From: Chitinophagaceae bacterium
GTDB taxonomy: Bacteria; Bacteroidota; Bacteroidia; Chitinophagales; Chitinophagaceae
NCBI GenBank assembly: GCA_022843585.1
Contig: JALHNJ010000011.1
Span: 97,147 to 161,146 of the forward strand
Reading direction: 5' to 3'
DNA length: 64,000 nucleotides
Part shown: positions 37,878 to 47,484 of the stretch, one piece after another
Numbering within the stretch: the stretch's first letter is position 1
How the letters are laid out: each line of letters starts with the position of its first letter
Notes under the pieces: generated by a model
Seen by the model: only the letters and a program-made list of their open reading frames with translations
Database searches by the model: none
Told to the model about the DNA's origin: nothing
Translations under genes and position numbers: made by a program

Positions 37878-38498
37878 TTAATTCATTACTGTTTCTTTCG
37901 CCAATTTGGTTCCTGTATAGGTCCAGGCTTTAGGCTCTTCAGACTTCTTCACTTTTGTTTTTGTCTTTGTTTTGCCATCTTTTACTTTCACTTCTGTTTC
38001 TGTATTAGCTGCTGCTTCATCTACTGTTCCTATAGCAGGAGCTGCAAAAACATTGGCAGGATTTTCCGTGTTAAAAGGCTTTCCAATTATAATGTTAAGT
38101 GTGTTTGATTCTTTATCAAAGATCAACGTTCCTTCTGCTACATCTTTACCTTCTGCTGTTTTCTGCGCAGGAATTTTGTAGGTAGCCGGTGATTTTCTCA
38201 ACATGGCTTTAACTCTTCCCTGAGGCAATCCGTCTATCCATACAACTCCTTTACTTGTTTCATCCAGGCTAACACTAAGTGCTGTTACATCTGTATTCAC
38301 AGTTGATTCGTACTTGCCGATTGCAGGATAAATATCTTCCGTAGTCAATGGTGCTCGGGCAGGAATCATTTTATCCTTGTACTTTGCAGTAATGGAGTCT
38401 ACAGTAGGGTTATTTTTAGCATCCCATGTTTGTGCATTTGCTGAGATAGTAAGCATGCATAAAGCAATGCCACCCATTAATCCAATGGTCTTTTTCAT
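37878..38498 (-). CDS. Secreted hypothetical protein
   Basis: 206 residues with a clear signal peptide (cleavage after ISANAQ, about residue 22). The mature region has an Asp/Thr/Val-rich beta-type sequence (about 45-135), an Ala-rich linker and a Lys/Thr-rich stretch (VKVKDGKTKTKTKVKKSEEP, about 170-189). I do not recognise a domain. Probably periplasmic. It has its own upstream intergenic region and no obvious functional partner. Confidence 0.6.
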   Translation of the reverse strand: MKKTIGLMGGIALCMLTISANAQTWDAKNNPTVDSITAKYKDKMIPARAPLTTEDIYPAIGKYESTVNTDVTALSVSLDETSKGVVWIDGLPQGRVKAMLRKSPATYKIPAQKTAEGKDVAEGTLIFDKESNTLNIIIGKPFNTENPANVFAAPAIGTVDEAAANTETEVKVKDGKTKTKTKVKKSEEPKAWTYTGTKLAKETVMN

Positions 38499-38961
38499 AA
38501 GTAACTATTTTATTTAAATTATTTAATTGGTACTCTGCGACCTTACTTCAAAATATTGTGCCAGAAATTTTTTTTGTGGATAAGTAAGAAAAAAGAGTTG
38601 CATAGGGATTTTGGAAATCAGTGTTAAAATCCGCCCAACAATTTCATTCTTAGTTTGTTCTTATAGCTATTGAAGAAAAATAAAAAAGGGAATGAATTAA
38701 AATGCAAGCACACAGATGACACAGATCGGATGGCCTTAGGATCTATTTTAGGTGAGTCTTTATAAAGTGAATTAATGCCTTTTAAAGAAATGGATGAACA
38801 CAGATTATCCTGCTTCGCAGGATTTGGGGAAGTTGTGACAATTCAATTGATTTGCGAAACAGAATCAAAATCTGTGTTCATCCGCCCAGTGTGTATCATC
38901 CTTGTTCCTGTATTTATAACTATATTTTCAAAATCGGCGAAGTAGTATCTTCGTCATTCAA
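38499..38961. other. Intergenic region with palindromic repeat relic
   Basis: No gene. It contains the inverted repeat at 38792-38883 and an ACACAGATGACACAGAT stretch at 38709-38725 of the same style. A -7-like TATCTTCG (38946-38953) just upstream of uvrA may belong to its promoter; the -33 element is weak. Confidence 0.6.
38792..38883. repeat. Inverted repeat of ACACAGAT type
   Basis: GGATGAACACAGATT (38792-38806) is the exact reverse complement of 38869-38883. A hairpin (ATCCTGC-TTC-GCAGGAT, 38807-38823) lies inside. It resembles the short palindromic intergenic repeats scattered in many Bacteroidota genomes. Confidence 0.6.
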
Positions 38962-41826
38962 ATGGCAAAAAGTAAAAGCAACGGAAACGATATTTCAGCG
39001 GAGGGTAAAGAGTCAATTGAGGTGTTTGGAGCAAGAGTTCACAACCTGAAGAATATTGATATTTCGATTCCCAAAAATCAATTAGTGGTTATAACAGGTA
39101 TCAGCGGTAGCGGCAAATCATCGTTGGCATTCGATACTATTTATGCGGAGGGGCAGCGACGGTACATGGAAACCTTTGGCGCCTATGCCCGCCAGTTTAT
39201 CGGCGATATGGAACGTCCCGATGTAGATAAGATCACCGGGCTTTCACCAGTAATTTCTATTGAGCAAAAAACGACAAATAAAAATCCCCGCTCAACAGTA
39301 GGAACAGTTACCGAGATCTATGATTTTCTGCGTTTATTATTTGCCAGAATTGGTCAGGCTTATTCTTACAATACGGGCAAGCCAATGGTAAAGTGGAGTG
39401 AAGAAGAAATTGTTGAGAATATTTTTACGAAGTATAAAGGAAAGAAGATTGCACTCTTGGCCCCCTTGGTTCGGGGCCGTAAAGGGCATTACCGTGAATT
39501 GTTTGAAGATGTAAGAAAGAAAGGGTATTTGAAAGTAAGAATCGATGGCGAGGTAAAAGATATTCAACCAAAGATGCAGGTCGACCGCTATGTGATACAT
39601 GATATAGAGTTAGTGGTAGATAGATTACAGGTAACAGATGATCTGAAAGCAAGACTTAGTCAGAGTGTTCAGCAAACTTTAAAGCTGGGAAAGGATTTAA
39701 TGTTTTTATTGGTTGATGATACAAAATTCATTCAGTATTCAAAACTGTTGATGTGTGAGGACACCAGCATCAGTTATGAAGAGCCCTCTCCCAATGCGTT
39801 TTCTTTTAATTCACCCTATGGTGCTTGTCCTGTTTGTAAAGGATTGGGAAGTGTATATACAATAGATATGGGTGAAGTGCTTTCCGATACTTCAAAAACA
39901 GTAAAAGAAGGTGGTATTGCTCCGTTGGGCGAAGAAAGAAATGCCAGTGTGTTTCAACAGGTAACTGCATTTGCCAAACAGTATAAAATAAAATTAGATA
40001 AACCGATCAAGGATCTTTCTAAAGAGCAGTTGGATTTACTTTTATATGGAGACAAAAATATCAACCCGTCATTAGAAGTTGATGTAAATGATGATACGAT
40101 TCCGCATGAATATACCGGAAGTTATGAGGGAATTATTCCAATGTTGAAGCGATGGTTTGTTTCTACCGGTAGCACAGAAGCACTGCGAGAATGGGTGCAG
40201 CAATTCATGACATTTACAACTTGTGCTGCATGTAATGGCCAGCGGTTGAAAAAAGAAAGTCTTTGGTTTAAAGTAAATGGAAGAAATATTGCTGAATTAA
40301 GCAATATGAACCTGGATAATTTGGCGGCCTGGTTTGATGGTATTGAATTGATGCTGGATAATAAAAGAAAGACGATTGCCAAAGATGTACTAAAAGAAAT
40401 ACGAGAACGATTACAATTTTTGTTAGATGTGGGTCTTACGTATCTCACTTTATTTCGTCCTTCTAAATCATTGAGTGGAGGAGAATCACAGCGAATTCGG
40501 TTAGCTACTCAAATCGGTTCGCAACTGCAAGGCATCACTTATATATTAGATGAACCTTCAATTGGTTTGCACCAGCGGGATAATCAGCGTTTGATTGAAG
40601 CATTAAAAAATTTACGAGATATCGGCAATAGTGTGTTGGTAGTGGAACATGATAAAGATATTATGATGGCGGCCGATCACTTAATTGATATCGGTCCGAA
40701 AGCTGGTTTTCATGGCGGCAGAATTGTAGCAGAAGGCGATCCAAAGGAAATGTTGAAATTAGATACCCTTACCGCTGGTTATTTAAATGGGTATCACAAA
40801 ATCTCAATACCAAAAGAAAGAAGAGTTGGCAGTGGAAAATTTTTAGAACTAAAAGGAGCCAAAGGAAATAACCTGCAAAATGTAGGAGCACAATTTCCAC
40901 TCGGAAAATTTATTTGTGTTACCGGTGTAAGCGGTAGTGGTAAATCGACTTTTATTAATGAAACGTTGTACCCAATTCTTTCCAAACATGCATATGGGTC
41001 TAAAATGGTTCCTTTGGAATTTAAATCCGTAAAAGGATTGGAGCATATTGATAAAGTAATTGAAATAGACCAATCACCTATTGGAAGAACACCGAGAAGT
41101 AATCCTGCAACATACTGTGGTTTTTTTACCGAGATAAGAACCTTGTTTGCATCCATACCTGAAGCAAAGATCAGAGGATACAATGCAGGTCGTTTTTCCT
41201 TTAATGTAAAAACAGGCCGTTGCGAAGTGTGTGAAGGTGGTGGAATGCGGGTTATTGAAATGAATTTTTTACCGGATGTATATGTGCATTGTGAAAAATG
41301 TAATGGGAAACGATTTAACCGGGAAACATTGGAGATCCGCTACAAAGGAAAATCGATAGCTGATGTGCTGGAGATGACGGTGGAAGAAGCGGTGGAGTTT
41401 TTCCAAAATGTACCTTATATCTATCGCAAGATAAAAGTATTGGAAGAAGTTGGATTGGGTTACATCACTCTCGGCCAATCCGCAGTAACACTAAGTGGGG
41501 GAGAGGCGCAAAGGGTAAAATTATCCACTGAACTTTCTAAAAGAGATACCGGCAAAACCTTTTACATTTTAGATGAGCCGACCACAGGTTTACATTTTGA
41601 AGATATTCAGCATTTGCTGGATGTATTAAATAAACTGGTGGATAGAGGTAATACAGTTTTGGTAATAGAACATAATATGGATGTAATAAAAGTGGCGGAT
41701 CATATAATTGATCTTGGTCCCGAAGGTGGTGACGGTGGTGGCAGAATTTTATTTGAAGGAACTCCGGAAGAACTGGTGAAGAATAAGGAAAGTTATACGG
41801 CTGAGTTTTTGAAAACAGAGCTATAA
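38962..41826 (+). CDS. uvrA: Excinuclease ABC subunit A
   Basis: 954 residues, full length. It has two ABC ATPase units, each with Walker A (GISGSGKSS near 48, GVSGSGKST near 655) and signature (LSGGESQR and LSGGEAQR) motifs. Zinc-binding pairs are CPVCKG with CAACNG in the first insertion domain, and CEVCEG with CEKCNG in the second. UvrA scans DNA for bulky lesions and loads UvrB in nucleotide excision repair. It is monocistronic, followed by a strong terminator. The first 17 residues are a polar extension. Confidence 0.98.
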   Translation: MAKSKSNGNDISAEGKESIEVFGARVHNLKNIDISIPKNQLVVITGISGSGKSSLAFDTIYAEGQRRYMETFGAYARQFIGDMERPDVDKITGLSPVISIEQKTTNKNPRSTVGTVTEIYDFLRLLFARIGQAYSYNTGKPMVKWSEEEIVENIFTKYKGKKIALLAPLVRGRKGHYRELFEDVRKKGYLKVRIDGEVKDIQPKMQVDRYVIHDIELVVDRLQVTDDLKARLSQSVQQTLKLGKDLMFLLVDDTKFIQYSKLLMCEDTSISYEEPSPNAFSFNSPYGACPVCKGLGSVYTIDMGEVLSDTSKTVKEGGIAPLGEERNASVFQQVTAFAKQYKIKLDKPIKDLSKEQLDLLLYGDKNINPSLEVDVNDDTIPHEYTGSYEGIIPMLKRWFVSTGSTEALREWVQQFMTFTTCAACNGQRLKKESLWFKVNGRNIAELSNMNLDNLAAWFDGIELMLDNKRKTIAKDVLKEIRERLQFLLDVGLTYLTLFRPSKSLSGGESQRIRLATQIGSQLQGITYILDEPSIGLHQRDNQRLIEALKNLRDIGNSVLVVEHDKDIMMAADHLIDIGPKAGFHGGRIVAEGDPKEMLKLDTLTAGYLNGYHKISIPKERRVGSGKFLELKGAKGNNLQNVGAQFPLGKFICVTGVSGSGKSTFINETLYPILSKHAYGSKMVPLEFKSVKGLEHIDKVIEIDQSPIGRTPRSNPATYCGFFTEIRTLFASIPEAKIRGYNAGRFSFNVKTGRCEVCEGGGMRVIEMNFLPDVYVHCEKCNGKRFNRETLEIRYKGKSIADVLEMTVEEAVEFFQNVPYIYRKIKVLEEVGLGYITLGQSAVTLSGGEAQRVKLSTELSKRDTGKTFYILDEPTTGLHFEDIQHLLDVLNKLVDRGNTVLVIEHNMDVIKVADHIIDLGPEGGDGGGRILFEGTPEELVKNKESYTAEFLKTEL

Positions 41827-41842
41827 GTTTCTATATCTTATT

Positions 41843-41878
41843 AAAAAAGCCCCCCGAAATTTTCGGGGGGCTTTTTTA
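41843..41878. terminator. Strong bidirectional terminator after uvrA
   Basis: AAAAAAGCCCCCCGAAA and TTTCGGGGGGCTTTTTT form a perfect stem with A and T runs on both sides. It serves uvrA and the convergent minus-strand gene. Confidence 0.97.
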
Positions 41879-41894
41879 ATATAAACTGGTTCGA

Positions 41895-42338
41895 TTATTT
41901 TATTTTATCATCAATGCTCTTTGGAACTTTTATTTTGCCTAAAGCAAGTAATAAGCCTATTGCTCCTGCTACAAGGCCAAGAAATAAGCCAAGTCCTGGA
42001 GATACTTTAACTAGACCTCCATATGTTCCACCACCACCCATGGTAAAGATTCTGATTAAATAAATTACTGCACCTCCGACAATAGCCCCAAAGCCACCGA
42101 GAACTAGCTTTTTCCCCATGTCATCAAATCCTAATGCTTTATTGCCCATAAAACAAGCAGCGGCAACTGCGCCAATACCAATTAGCACAACAAGACCCCA
42201 GCCCCCAAAACCGTTTTTGGAAGCTCCGCCAAAACCTCCGGCAGATACAGAAACCCATGGCAATAAAAGAGATATTAGAGCTACGCCAGCGAGGATTAAT
42301 GAATACAATTTCGATTTGTGAAAGCCTAAATTTTCCAT
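41895..42338 (-). CDS. Small four-helix membrane protein
   Basis: 147 residues with four hydrophobic segments (about 12-30, 44-65, 78-98, 115-137) rich in Gly, separated by short loops. No enzymatic motif. The C-terminal tail is basic (KIKVPKSIDDKIK). Similar small Gly-rich integral membrane proteins are common hypotheticals in Bacteroidota. No functional partner nearby. Confidence 0.6.
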   Translation of the reverse strand: MENLGFHKSKLYSLILAGVALISLLLPWVSVSAGGFGGASKNGFGGWGLVVLIGIGAVAAACFMGNKALGFDDMGKKLVLGGFGAIVGGAVIYLIRIFTMGGGGTYGGLVKVSPGLGLFLGLVAGAIGLLLALGKIKVPKSIDDKIK

Positions 42339-42952
42339 AATAAGTTTGGTTGATTTTGGTTTTACCTACTCGTATGGCTTTTCGGTATTCGCCCCCGGTT
42401 TTGTTAGGTTCAGGTCTCCCTAATAATTACATTATTAAACTAATATAAGATAGTTTTTTAAAAAGGAAGGAGTAGTGACGATTTTTTTTTAAACCGGTTA
42501 ATAACAACCGTTTATAGAAGGGGGAGAAGTGATGGTAAAGTAACAAAAGTCCGTAGGTAAAGGCAGGAAGTGATTGAAAAAATCTATATAGGGTCCGACT
42601 ATTATGCGGTTTTTCACCCGGATACCGGATTAAAACAATTTCCCTGCCTTATCTGCCGGTAGTGTAAATAGTTACACAAGGGCAGTCATACGGGTTTCTT
42701 AGTTATGACAATTAAAAGAGCTCGGGTTTGATAAAATACCCGAAAGCAGGGCAGAAAGTGTTTAATAAAATCTATACTAAAGAGAGTACCAATAGAGAAC
42801 GGATTAGGTTTCTTGAACCAGGGTATCAAATTAAATTAAGCTCTCTGCCGCTTTTCGGGACGACATTTAGGAATTTATATAAAGAACTTTTATACTAAAG
42901 CAATTAATTGATATTCTTAAAACAGTTCGAATAGTTTTTAATCTGCTTTATT
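42339..42952. other. Long non-coding region with two diverged stem-bounded repeats
   Basis: About 610 bp without a gene. Two roughly 100-bp segments (about 42566-42653 and 42744-42852) share blocks: GGCAGxAAGTGxTT, then AAATCTATA, GGxTAxC, ATTAAA and a closing CTGCC. Each is bounded by complementary ends: GGCAGG/CCTGCC in the first, CCCGAAAGC plus GGCAGA with TCTGCC plus GCTTTTCGGG in the second. This suggests folded RNA or DNA hairpin elements. Confidence 0.5.
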
Positions 42953-43354
42953 TTAGTGAACTTGAAATGTACCGGATGCGGCTTCTTCATCCCCACAAAA
43001 AACCCGGTACACATAAGAACCTCTTTCCATATTTATCATTTGTTTACGGTCTCTAGGCTTCATTTTGTAATTATGAACTAATGTTCCTTGTAAGTCGAAC
43101 ACAAAAAAATCTATTTCCTTACTAGCATTGTCTTTTGCTACTACATGCATTTTTCTTTTAAAAATGTCAGGGTAAATTTTTATTGCATTATTGTTTCTTG
43201 AAACAAGTGATTTTATTTTTGTGTTTGTTTTTTTTACCGGTTTTTTATTGATTACACCCGTTGCCATAACTGGCATAGCAAGGAATATAAAACAGATTAT
43301 AGCAGCTGCAGTAATTAATGCTGCTGGATTTTGGTTCGGTGATTTTATTTTCAT
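42953..43354 (-). CDS. Short exported protein consisting mainly of a T9SS-type sorting domain
   Basis: 133 residues: an N-terminal hydrophobic segment (about 12-32, ALITAAAIICFIFLAMPVMA), a basic linker (about 36-58), then a C-terminal domain (about 58-133) with IYPDIFKRKMHVV, FVFDLQGTLVHNY and MERGSYVYRVF. This is the pattern of type A T9SS sorting tails, normally found at the end of large secreted proteins. Here no passenger domain is present, so it could be a remnant or a minimal cargo. Confidence 0.6.
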   Translation of the reverse strand: MKIKSPNQNPAALITAAAIICFIFLAMPVMATGVINKKPVKKTNTKIKSLVSRNNNAIKIYPDIFKRKMHVVAKDNASKEIDFFVFDLQGTLVHNYKMKPRDRKQMINMERGSYVYRVFCGDEEAASGTFQVH

Positions 43355-43381
43355 GGTGGTTCTGGTTTGTTGTTTTTATTC

Positions 43382-44335
43382 TTAATAGAATACAGGGCAT
43401 TTCAATTGTCGCATTGCATTGTTCTGTCCAAGGCGCCATCCCATTCTTACAATGGTTGAGAAATAGGCGTCATTCTCTGTTGGATCACCCCGTTCAGAGA
43501 TTCTTTGGTAAGGCCGTGACGTTGGGAAAGTGTAAGTGCCACGGTAGTATAAACTTCTTGCCAGTACCGCATCAGCTGGAGATAAGTAGGTATCAAAATG
43601 GATAGGATCTATATAAGAGTCCTGGCTAACATCATCCACATAATCGGTAAATAATTTGCGATGTAAAACCTCGGCACCTACATACATATTCTCTTTAATG
43701 TAGAATTTTAAACCAAAGCCAGCAACAAGATTCATTTGGGTGAGTTTATATTCCTTGCTGTTAGGGTATTCAGCAAATCCTTGCCCTTCCAATCTTAATG
43801 GATGTGTTTTTACCCAGGTGCCGTTATTCGCCTTCACTTGTGGATCGAAATGAAAAATACCAGCCCCCCCTAAAAGGTAAGGTCTTATTTTACCTAACAA
43901 GCCATCATATTTTTCCAAAAAATAAGTAGGATAAATTTCTACGGCTGCATAGAGCTCCGATACTTTGGATTTGAAATGAAGATTTCTATACTTGCGAGAT
44001 CTCTCTGCCCCACCTTTATCTGGGGCTTCTGCATCATCACCTTCTAGTTGACCTAAATTACCGGCAATTCTAAAACCGATAAACTCAGAAGGGTAATAAT
44101 TAAAATAAATTCCTTTTGAAAATTTGGTAAGAGGGAAGTCAAGGTCTTTCACAAATGTTTTTCCTACTCCGGCGCTACCACCTAAGTCTCCCAAAAAGAA
44201 CATGGGCCCAAGTCCAAGACCTAGCTCATACTTTCCATTTTGGAAACTTATTGATTGCGATTGGGAATAAAAAGAAAAAAATGCGAAGAGACAAGTCAGT
44301 ACGGCAGGCCGTACTAAAAGTACAATTGTTCTCAT
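43382..44335 (-). CDS. Outer-membrane beta-barrel protein (DUF6089-like)
   Basis: 317 residues with a signal peptide (about 1-27) and alternating beta strands ending in aromatic residues. Features such as ELGLGLGPMFFLGDLGG near the start and LVAGFGLKFYIKENMYVGAE late in the chain are typical of small Bacteroidota barrel proteins of the DUF6089 kind, some of which are linked to T9SS or gliding. The next downstream gene (27 bp away) encodes a T9SS-tail protein, perhaps a functional link. Confidence 0.65.
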   Translation of the reverse strand: MRTIVLLVRPAVLTCLFAFFSFYSQSQSISFQNGKYELGLGLGPMFFLGDLGGSAGVGKTFVKDLDFPLTKFSKGIYFNYYPSEFIGFRIAGNLGQLEGDDAEAPDKGGAERSRKYRNLHFKSKVSELYAAVEIYPTYFLEKYDGLLGKIRPYLLGGAGIFHFDPQVKANNGTWVKTHPLRLEGQGFAEYPNSKEYKLTQMNLVAGFGLKFYIKENMYVGAEVLHRKLFTDYVDDVSQDSYIDPIHFDTYLSPADAVLARSLYYRGTYTFPTSRPYQRISERGDPTENDAYFSTIVRMGWRLGQNNAMRQLKCPVFY

Positions 44336-44464
44336 TGGTATCAGATTTCTGGTTTCTACTATTGGATTTCGAAACTAAAGTAGAAAAAGAAAAAACAAAT
44401 TATACAAACATCGTAGCAGTTTTTTCTATTCTGACACCAACATCAGTTGTTATACTTAGGAGAA

Positions 44465-44923
44465 TTACGAAAACATGCCTTGTTTGGTCATTTCGATATG
44501 CTCAATACCATCCTCGAGATAGACTTCGCTGGATTGTACAAAGCCAAGTGAGGTATAAAATTTTTGCAGATAAAGTTGTGCACCTATTTTAATAGCAACA
44601 TTGCCAAACAAACTATACAACTGGCTAATAGATTGCAGCATTAATTCTCTGCCCATGCCCTCGCCTCTTACTGAAGGCGAGTTAACTACTCTGCCTATAG
44701 AAGCTTCTTCATAGGAGATGCCCGGCGGAATTATTCTTGTATAAGCAACCAGTTTATCATCTCCCCAACCCATAAAATGAAAAGATAAAAGATCTTTATT
44801 GTCAGCATCCTGGTATGGGCAGTTCTGTTCTACTACAAACACTTCATTGCGCAACCGCAGAATAACATATAATTCTAGCGGAGTTAATTCTTCAAACTTT
44901 TTTAAAGACCAGGTTATTTTCAT
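44465..44923 (-). CDS. GNAT-family N-acetyltransferase (ElaA-like)
   Basis: 152 residues, the size of ElaA. It starts with WSLKKFEELTPLELY and LRLRNEVFVVEQNCPYQDAD, both diagnostic of ElaA. The acetyl-CoA site is SIGRVVNSPSVRGEGMGREL (about 76-95). The acceptor substrate is unknown. It is 10 bp downstream of rarA on the same strand. Confidence 0.85.
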   Translation of the reverse strand: MKITWSLKKFEELTPLELYVILRLRNEVFVVEQNCPYQDADNKDLLSFHFMGWGDDKLVAYTRIIPPGISYEEASIGRVVNSPSVRGEGMGRELMLQSISQLYSLFGNVAIKIGAQLYLQKFYTSLGFVQSSEVYLEDGIEHIEMTKQGMFS

Positions 44924-44933
44924 CTGTTCTATT

Positions 44934-46202
44934 TTAATAATTGTATTTGTCTTTCCATAAATTCTTTAAAAATTTTCGCAGTTCTTCTTCCCTGGCATTT
45001 TTTCCGGGCTCATAAAATTTTGTACCTGCAATTTCTTTTGGTAAATATTCCTGCGGAGAAAAATTGTTGTTGTAGCTGTGGGAGTATTCATAATTTTCTC
45101 CATACCCCATTTTTTTCATTAGCTTGGTTGGTGCATTGCGGATATGCAAAGGAACTGGCAAATCGCCATATTTTTTTACAGCTGATAATGCTTCGCCAAT
45201 GGCCACCACAGCGGCATTACTTTTTGGTGATGCAGCCAGGTATGCCACGCATTGAGAGAGGATAATATTTGCTTCGGGATATCCAATTTTATTAACTGCA
45301 TCAAAACTGGCGTTTGCCATTACCAATGCAGTAGGATTGGCATTGCCAATATCTTCACTGGCAAGAATTACTAACCGTCGTGCAATAAATTTTACATCTT
45401 CGCCACCTTCAATCATTCTTGCCAGCCAGTAAATCGCTGCATTGGGGTCGCTGCCTCGTATGGATTTGATAAAAGCAGAAATAATATCATAATGCTGCTC
45501 GCCGGATTTATCATATAATGCAATTCTTCGTTGAGCTACTTCCATTACAAACTTATCAGTAATGCTAATTGTGTCACCGCCGGCGTCGGTTACAATTTCC
45601 AAGAGGTTCAAAAGCTTTCTTCCATCGCCTCCGGAAATATTTATTAACGCAGCAGTTTCTTTAAGTTCAATCTTTTTCTTTTTTAAACTCTCATCTTTTT
45701 CAATGGCTGTTTGTAAAAGTTTAACCAGATCTTTTTCTTCAAGCGGTTTTAATACATATACCTGGCAGCGACTCAACAAAGCACTGTTTACTTCAAAAGA
45801 TGGGTTTTCTGTAGTGGCACCAATCAATGTAATTATTCCTTTTTCAACAGCTCCAAGCAATGCGTCTTGTTGTCCTTTATTAAAACGATGAATTTCATCA
45901 ATAAACAAAACGGAGCCGGGCTGGTCTTTTGCTTTTTCTATAATTTCTCTTACATCTTTTACACCAGCACTAATAGCACTTAATTGAAAAAACGGAACTT
46001 GAAGGGTATGCGCAATAATATTGGCGATAGTTGTTTTACCCGTACCAGGAGAACCCCAAAATATCATAGAAGGAATTTTCCCTTTCTCTATTGCTGTTCT
46101 TAAAATACTGCCTTTGCCAACAAGATGTTCTTGACCCAGCAACTCATCTAACGAATTGGGGCGAATACGTTCAGCTAAAGGCATGGAAGAATTCATAGTC
46201 AA
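44934..46202 (-). CDS. rarA: Replication-associated recombination protein RarA (MgsA) AAA+ ATPase
   Basis: 422 residues with an AAA+ core: PLAERIRPNSLDELLGQEHL at the start, Walker A GSPGTGKTT (about 50-58), Walker B LFIDEIHRFNKGQQDALL, sensor GATTENPSFE. The C-terminal tetramerisation region (RGSDPNAAIYWLARM, RNAPTKLMKKMGYG) is specific to the RarA/Mgs1/WRNIP1 family. It acts at stalled forks with the clamp loader and SSB. Confidence 0.95.
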   Translation of the reverse strand: MTMNSSMPLAERIRPNSLDELLGQEHLVGKGSILRTAIEKGKIPSMIFWGSPGTGKTTIANIIAHTLQVPFFQLSAISAGVKDVREIIEKAKDQPGSVLFIDEIHRFNKGQQDALLGAVEKGIITLIGATTENPSFEVNSALLSRCQVYVLKPLEEKDLVKLLQTAIEKDESLKKKKIELKETAALINISGGDGRKLLNLLEIVTDAGGDTISITDKFVMEVAQRRIALYDKSGEQHYDIISAFIKSIRGSDPNAAIYWLARMIEGGEDVKFIARRLVILASEDIGNANPTALVMANASFDAVNKIGYPEANIILSQCVAYLAASPKSNAAVVAIGEALSAVKKYGDLPVPLHIRNAPTKLMKKMGYGENYEYSHSYNNNFSPQEYLPKEIAGTKFYEPGKNAREEELRKFLKNLWKDKYNY

Positions 46203-46212
46203 AGTAACAAAA

Positions 46213-46238
46213 AAGCATCCCGTAAAAGTGAGATGCTG
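46213..46238 (-). terminator. Terminator of the esterase gene
   Basis: On the minus strand AGCATC and GATGCT form a 6-bp stem followed by TTTTTTG. It lies about 50 bp after the esterase stop and 11 bp before the rarA start. Confidence 0.7.
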
Positions 46239-46284
46239 TAAAAGAAAGTGAAGAATATATTTATTTTATGACTTTGACGGGGTT

Positions 46285-47139
46285 TTAATTAACATTCGCC
46301 TGCAAAAACGCAGCTATTTTATCAAAAGAATCAACCATATTAGCACCTGTCCATCCGTGGTTTTCTGTTGGATAAAAAACATATTGGTTTGCCACTCCAA
46401 ACGATTGTAGTTTGTTTTTTAATGCTACAGATTGGTTTGGCGAAACTACAATATCAACTCCACCATGTAATATAATGGTAGGAGGGCTTTGTGCATCTAC
46501 AAAATTGATTGGGCTCGATTGCTGGTAGAGTGTAGCATGTGTGGTAGGTGTGCCGCCAACAACAGCCGCAATTAATGAAGGCGGCGCAAATATAGTTGCC
46601 GGATTATTGTACATTTCTACCAGGTCAGTGGGTCCAAAAAAATCAATCACTGCTTTTATTTTTACAGGACTGGTATATTTATAGGCATGTAATAAAGAAA
46701 GATGACCTCCTGCACTGTTGCCTAATAAAACAAATTTGTCGGAAATTTTAAAATCGGCTCTCTTGTTATAAATGTATTCGATGGCCGCTTTCACATCATT
46801 TTCCTGCGTGGGAAACAAATTGCTTGCACCTGCTGCTAATCTATAATTAATATTGAAGATGGCATAACCGGGCAATCTTTTTTTCAGCGTATCCAGGTAT
46901 AGTGCATAATCATTTTTATCACCGCCACTCCATCCGCCTCCATGAATGAGTATAATAACTTTTGTAGATGTACTGCTGCGGTCAGCAGGCAGGTAGATAT
47001 CCATCTTTTGTGCGGTATTGGTTCCGTAAGACTCGTTAAGTGTTGTTTTTTCCGGTGTCGTTGTTGGATTTTCAACAGTATCTTTCTGGCAAGACATAAA
47101 CACTAGCGACAGGGAAAAAATATATAGAAGGGCTTTCAT
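46285..47139 (-). CDS. Lipoprotein alpha/beta-hydrolase (esterase)
   Basis: 284 residues with a lipoprotein signal (SLVFMSCQKD, Cys about 17). The hydrolase fold shows HGGGWSGG (about 65-72), GNSAGGH with the nucleophile Ser, an Asp in HGGVDIVVSP and a His in ENHGWTG. It is similar in plan to the esterase of the uronate locus but is tethered to the membrane. Substrate unknown; a peptidase of the S9-like group is less likely given the HGGGW motif and small size. Confidence 0.8.
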   Translation of the reverse strand: MKALLYIFSLSLVFMSCQKDTVENPTTTPEKTTLNESYGTNTAQKMDIYLPADRSSTSTKVIILIHGGGWSGGDKNDYALYLDTLKKRLPGYAIFNINYRLAAGASNLFPTQENDVKAAIEYIYNKRADFKISDKFVLLGNSAGGHLSLLHAYKYTSPVKIKAVIDFFGPTDLVEMYNNPATIFAPPSLIAAVVGGTPTTHATLYQQSSPINFVDAQSPPTIILHGGVDIVVSPNQSVALKNKLQSFGVANQYVFYPTENHGWTGANMVDSFDKIAAFLQANVN

Positions 47140-47458
47140 TTTCTTTGTTTTGTATTTCTAAAGTTACTAATTGATATTGAGAGATATGTTGGTTAACGCT
47201 TTTTAATACAGATTATGATTTGGGTTTTGATAATTTTCATTTTGTTCACATCTTTAAATGAATGAAGTGCTTCTTGAAATTTTCTTTTTTCACAGTAAAT
47301 ATCTTCGTTTGGCATATTGATTATTGACTGTTAATCGTACATTCTTCCTACACGGAATATGAAGCAAGTATGCCGAAAAAAATAGATAGTGTATAATCAA
47401 GGAAAAAATATTTTTAAAATTTGTCAACAAAAATTTGGCACTATCAACAAAATAAATT
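47140..47458. other. AT-rich intergenic region before the tRNA island
   Basis: No gene, only promoters for the divergent units. Nothing structured except AT-rich runs. Confidence 0.5.
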
Positions 47459-47466
47459 CATCTTTG
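47434..47466 (+). promoter_or_regulatory. Candidate promoter of the tRNA/RNA-repair island
   Basis: TTTG (47434-47437) and CATCTTTG (47459-47466), 21 nt apart, match TTTG / TAnnTTTG with one change at the first -7 base. It would start transcripts just before the first tiny ORF. Confidence 0.45.
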
Positions 47467-47484
47467 CACTGCAAAAATAAAAAC

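Noticed and set aside
42339..42430. Riboswitch upstream of the small membrane protein gene
   Set aside because: Only a GC-rich patch (CCGGGGGCGAA) is seen; no known aptamer pattern can be traced.
44155..44592. 145-codon plus-strand frame
   Set aside because: Antisense to two well-supported genes (barrel protein and GNAT enzyme).
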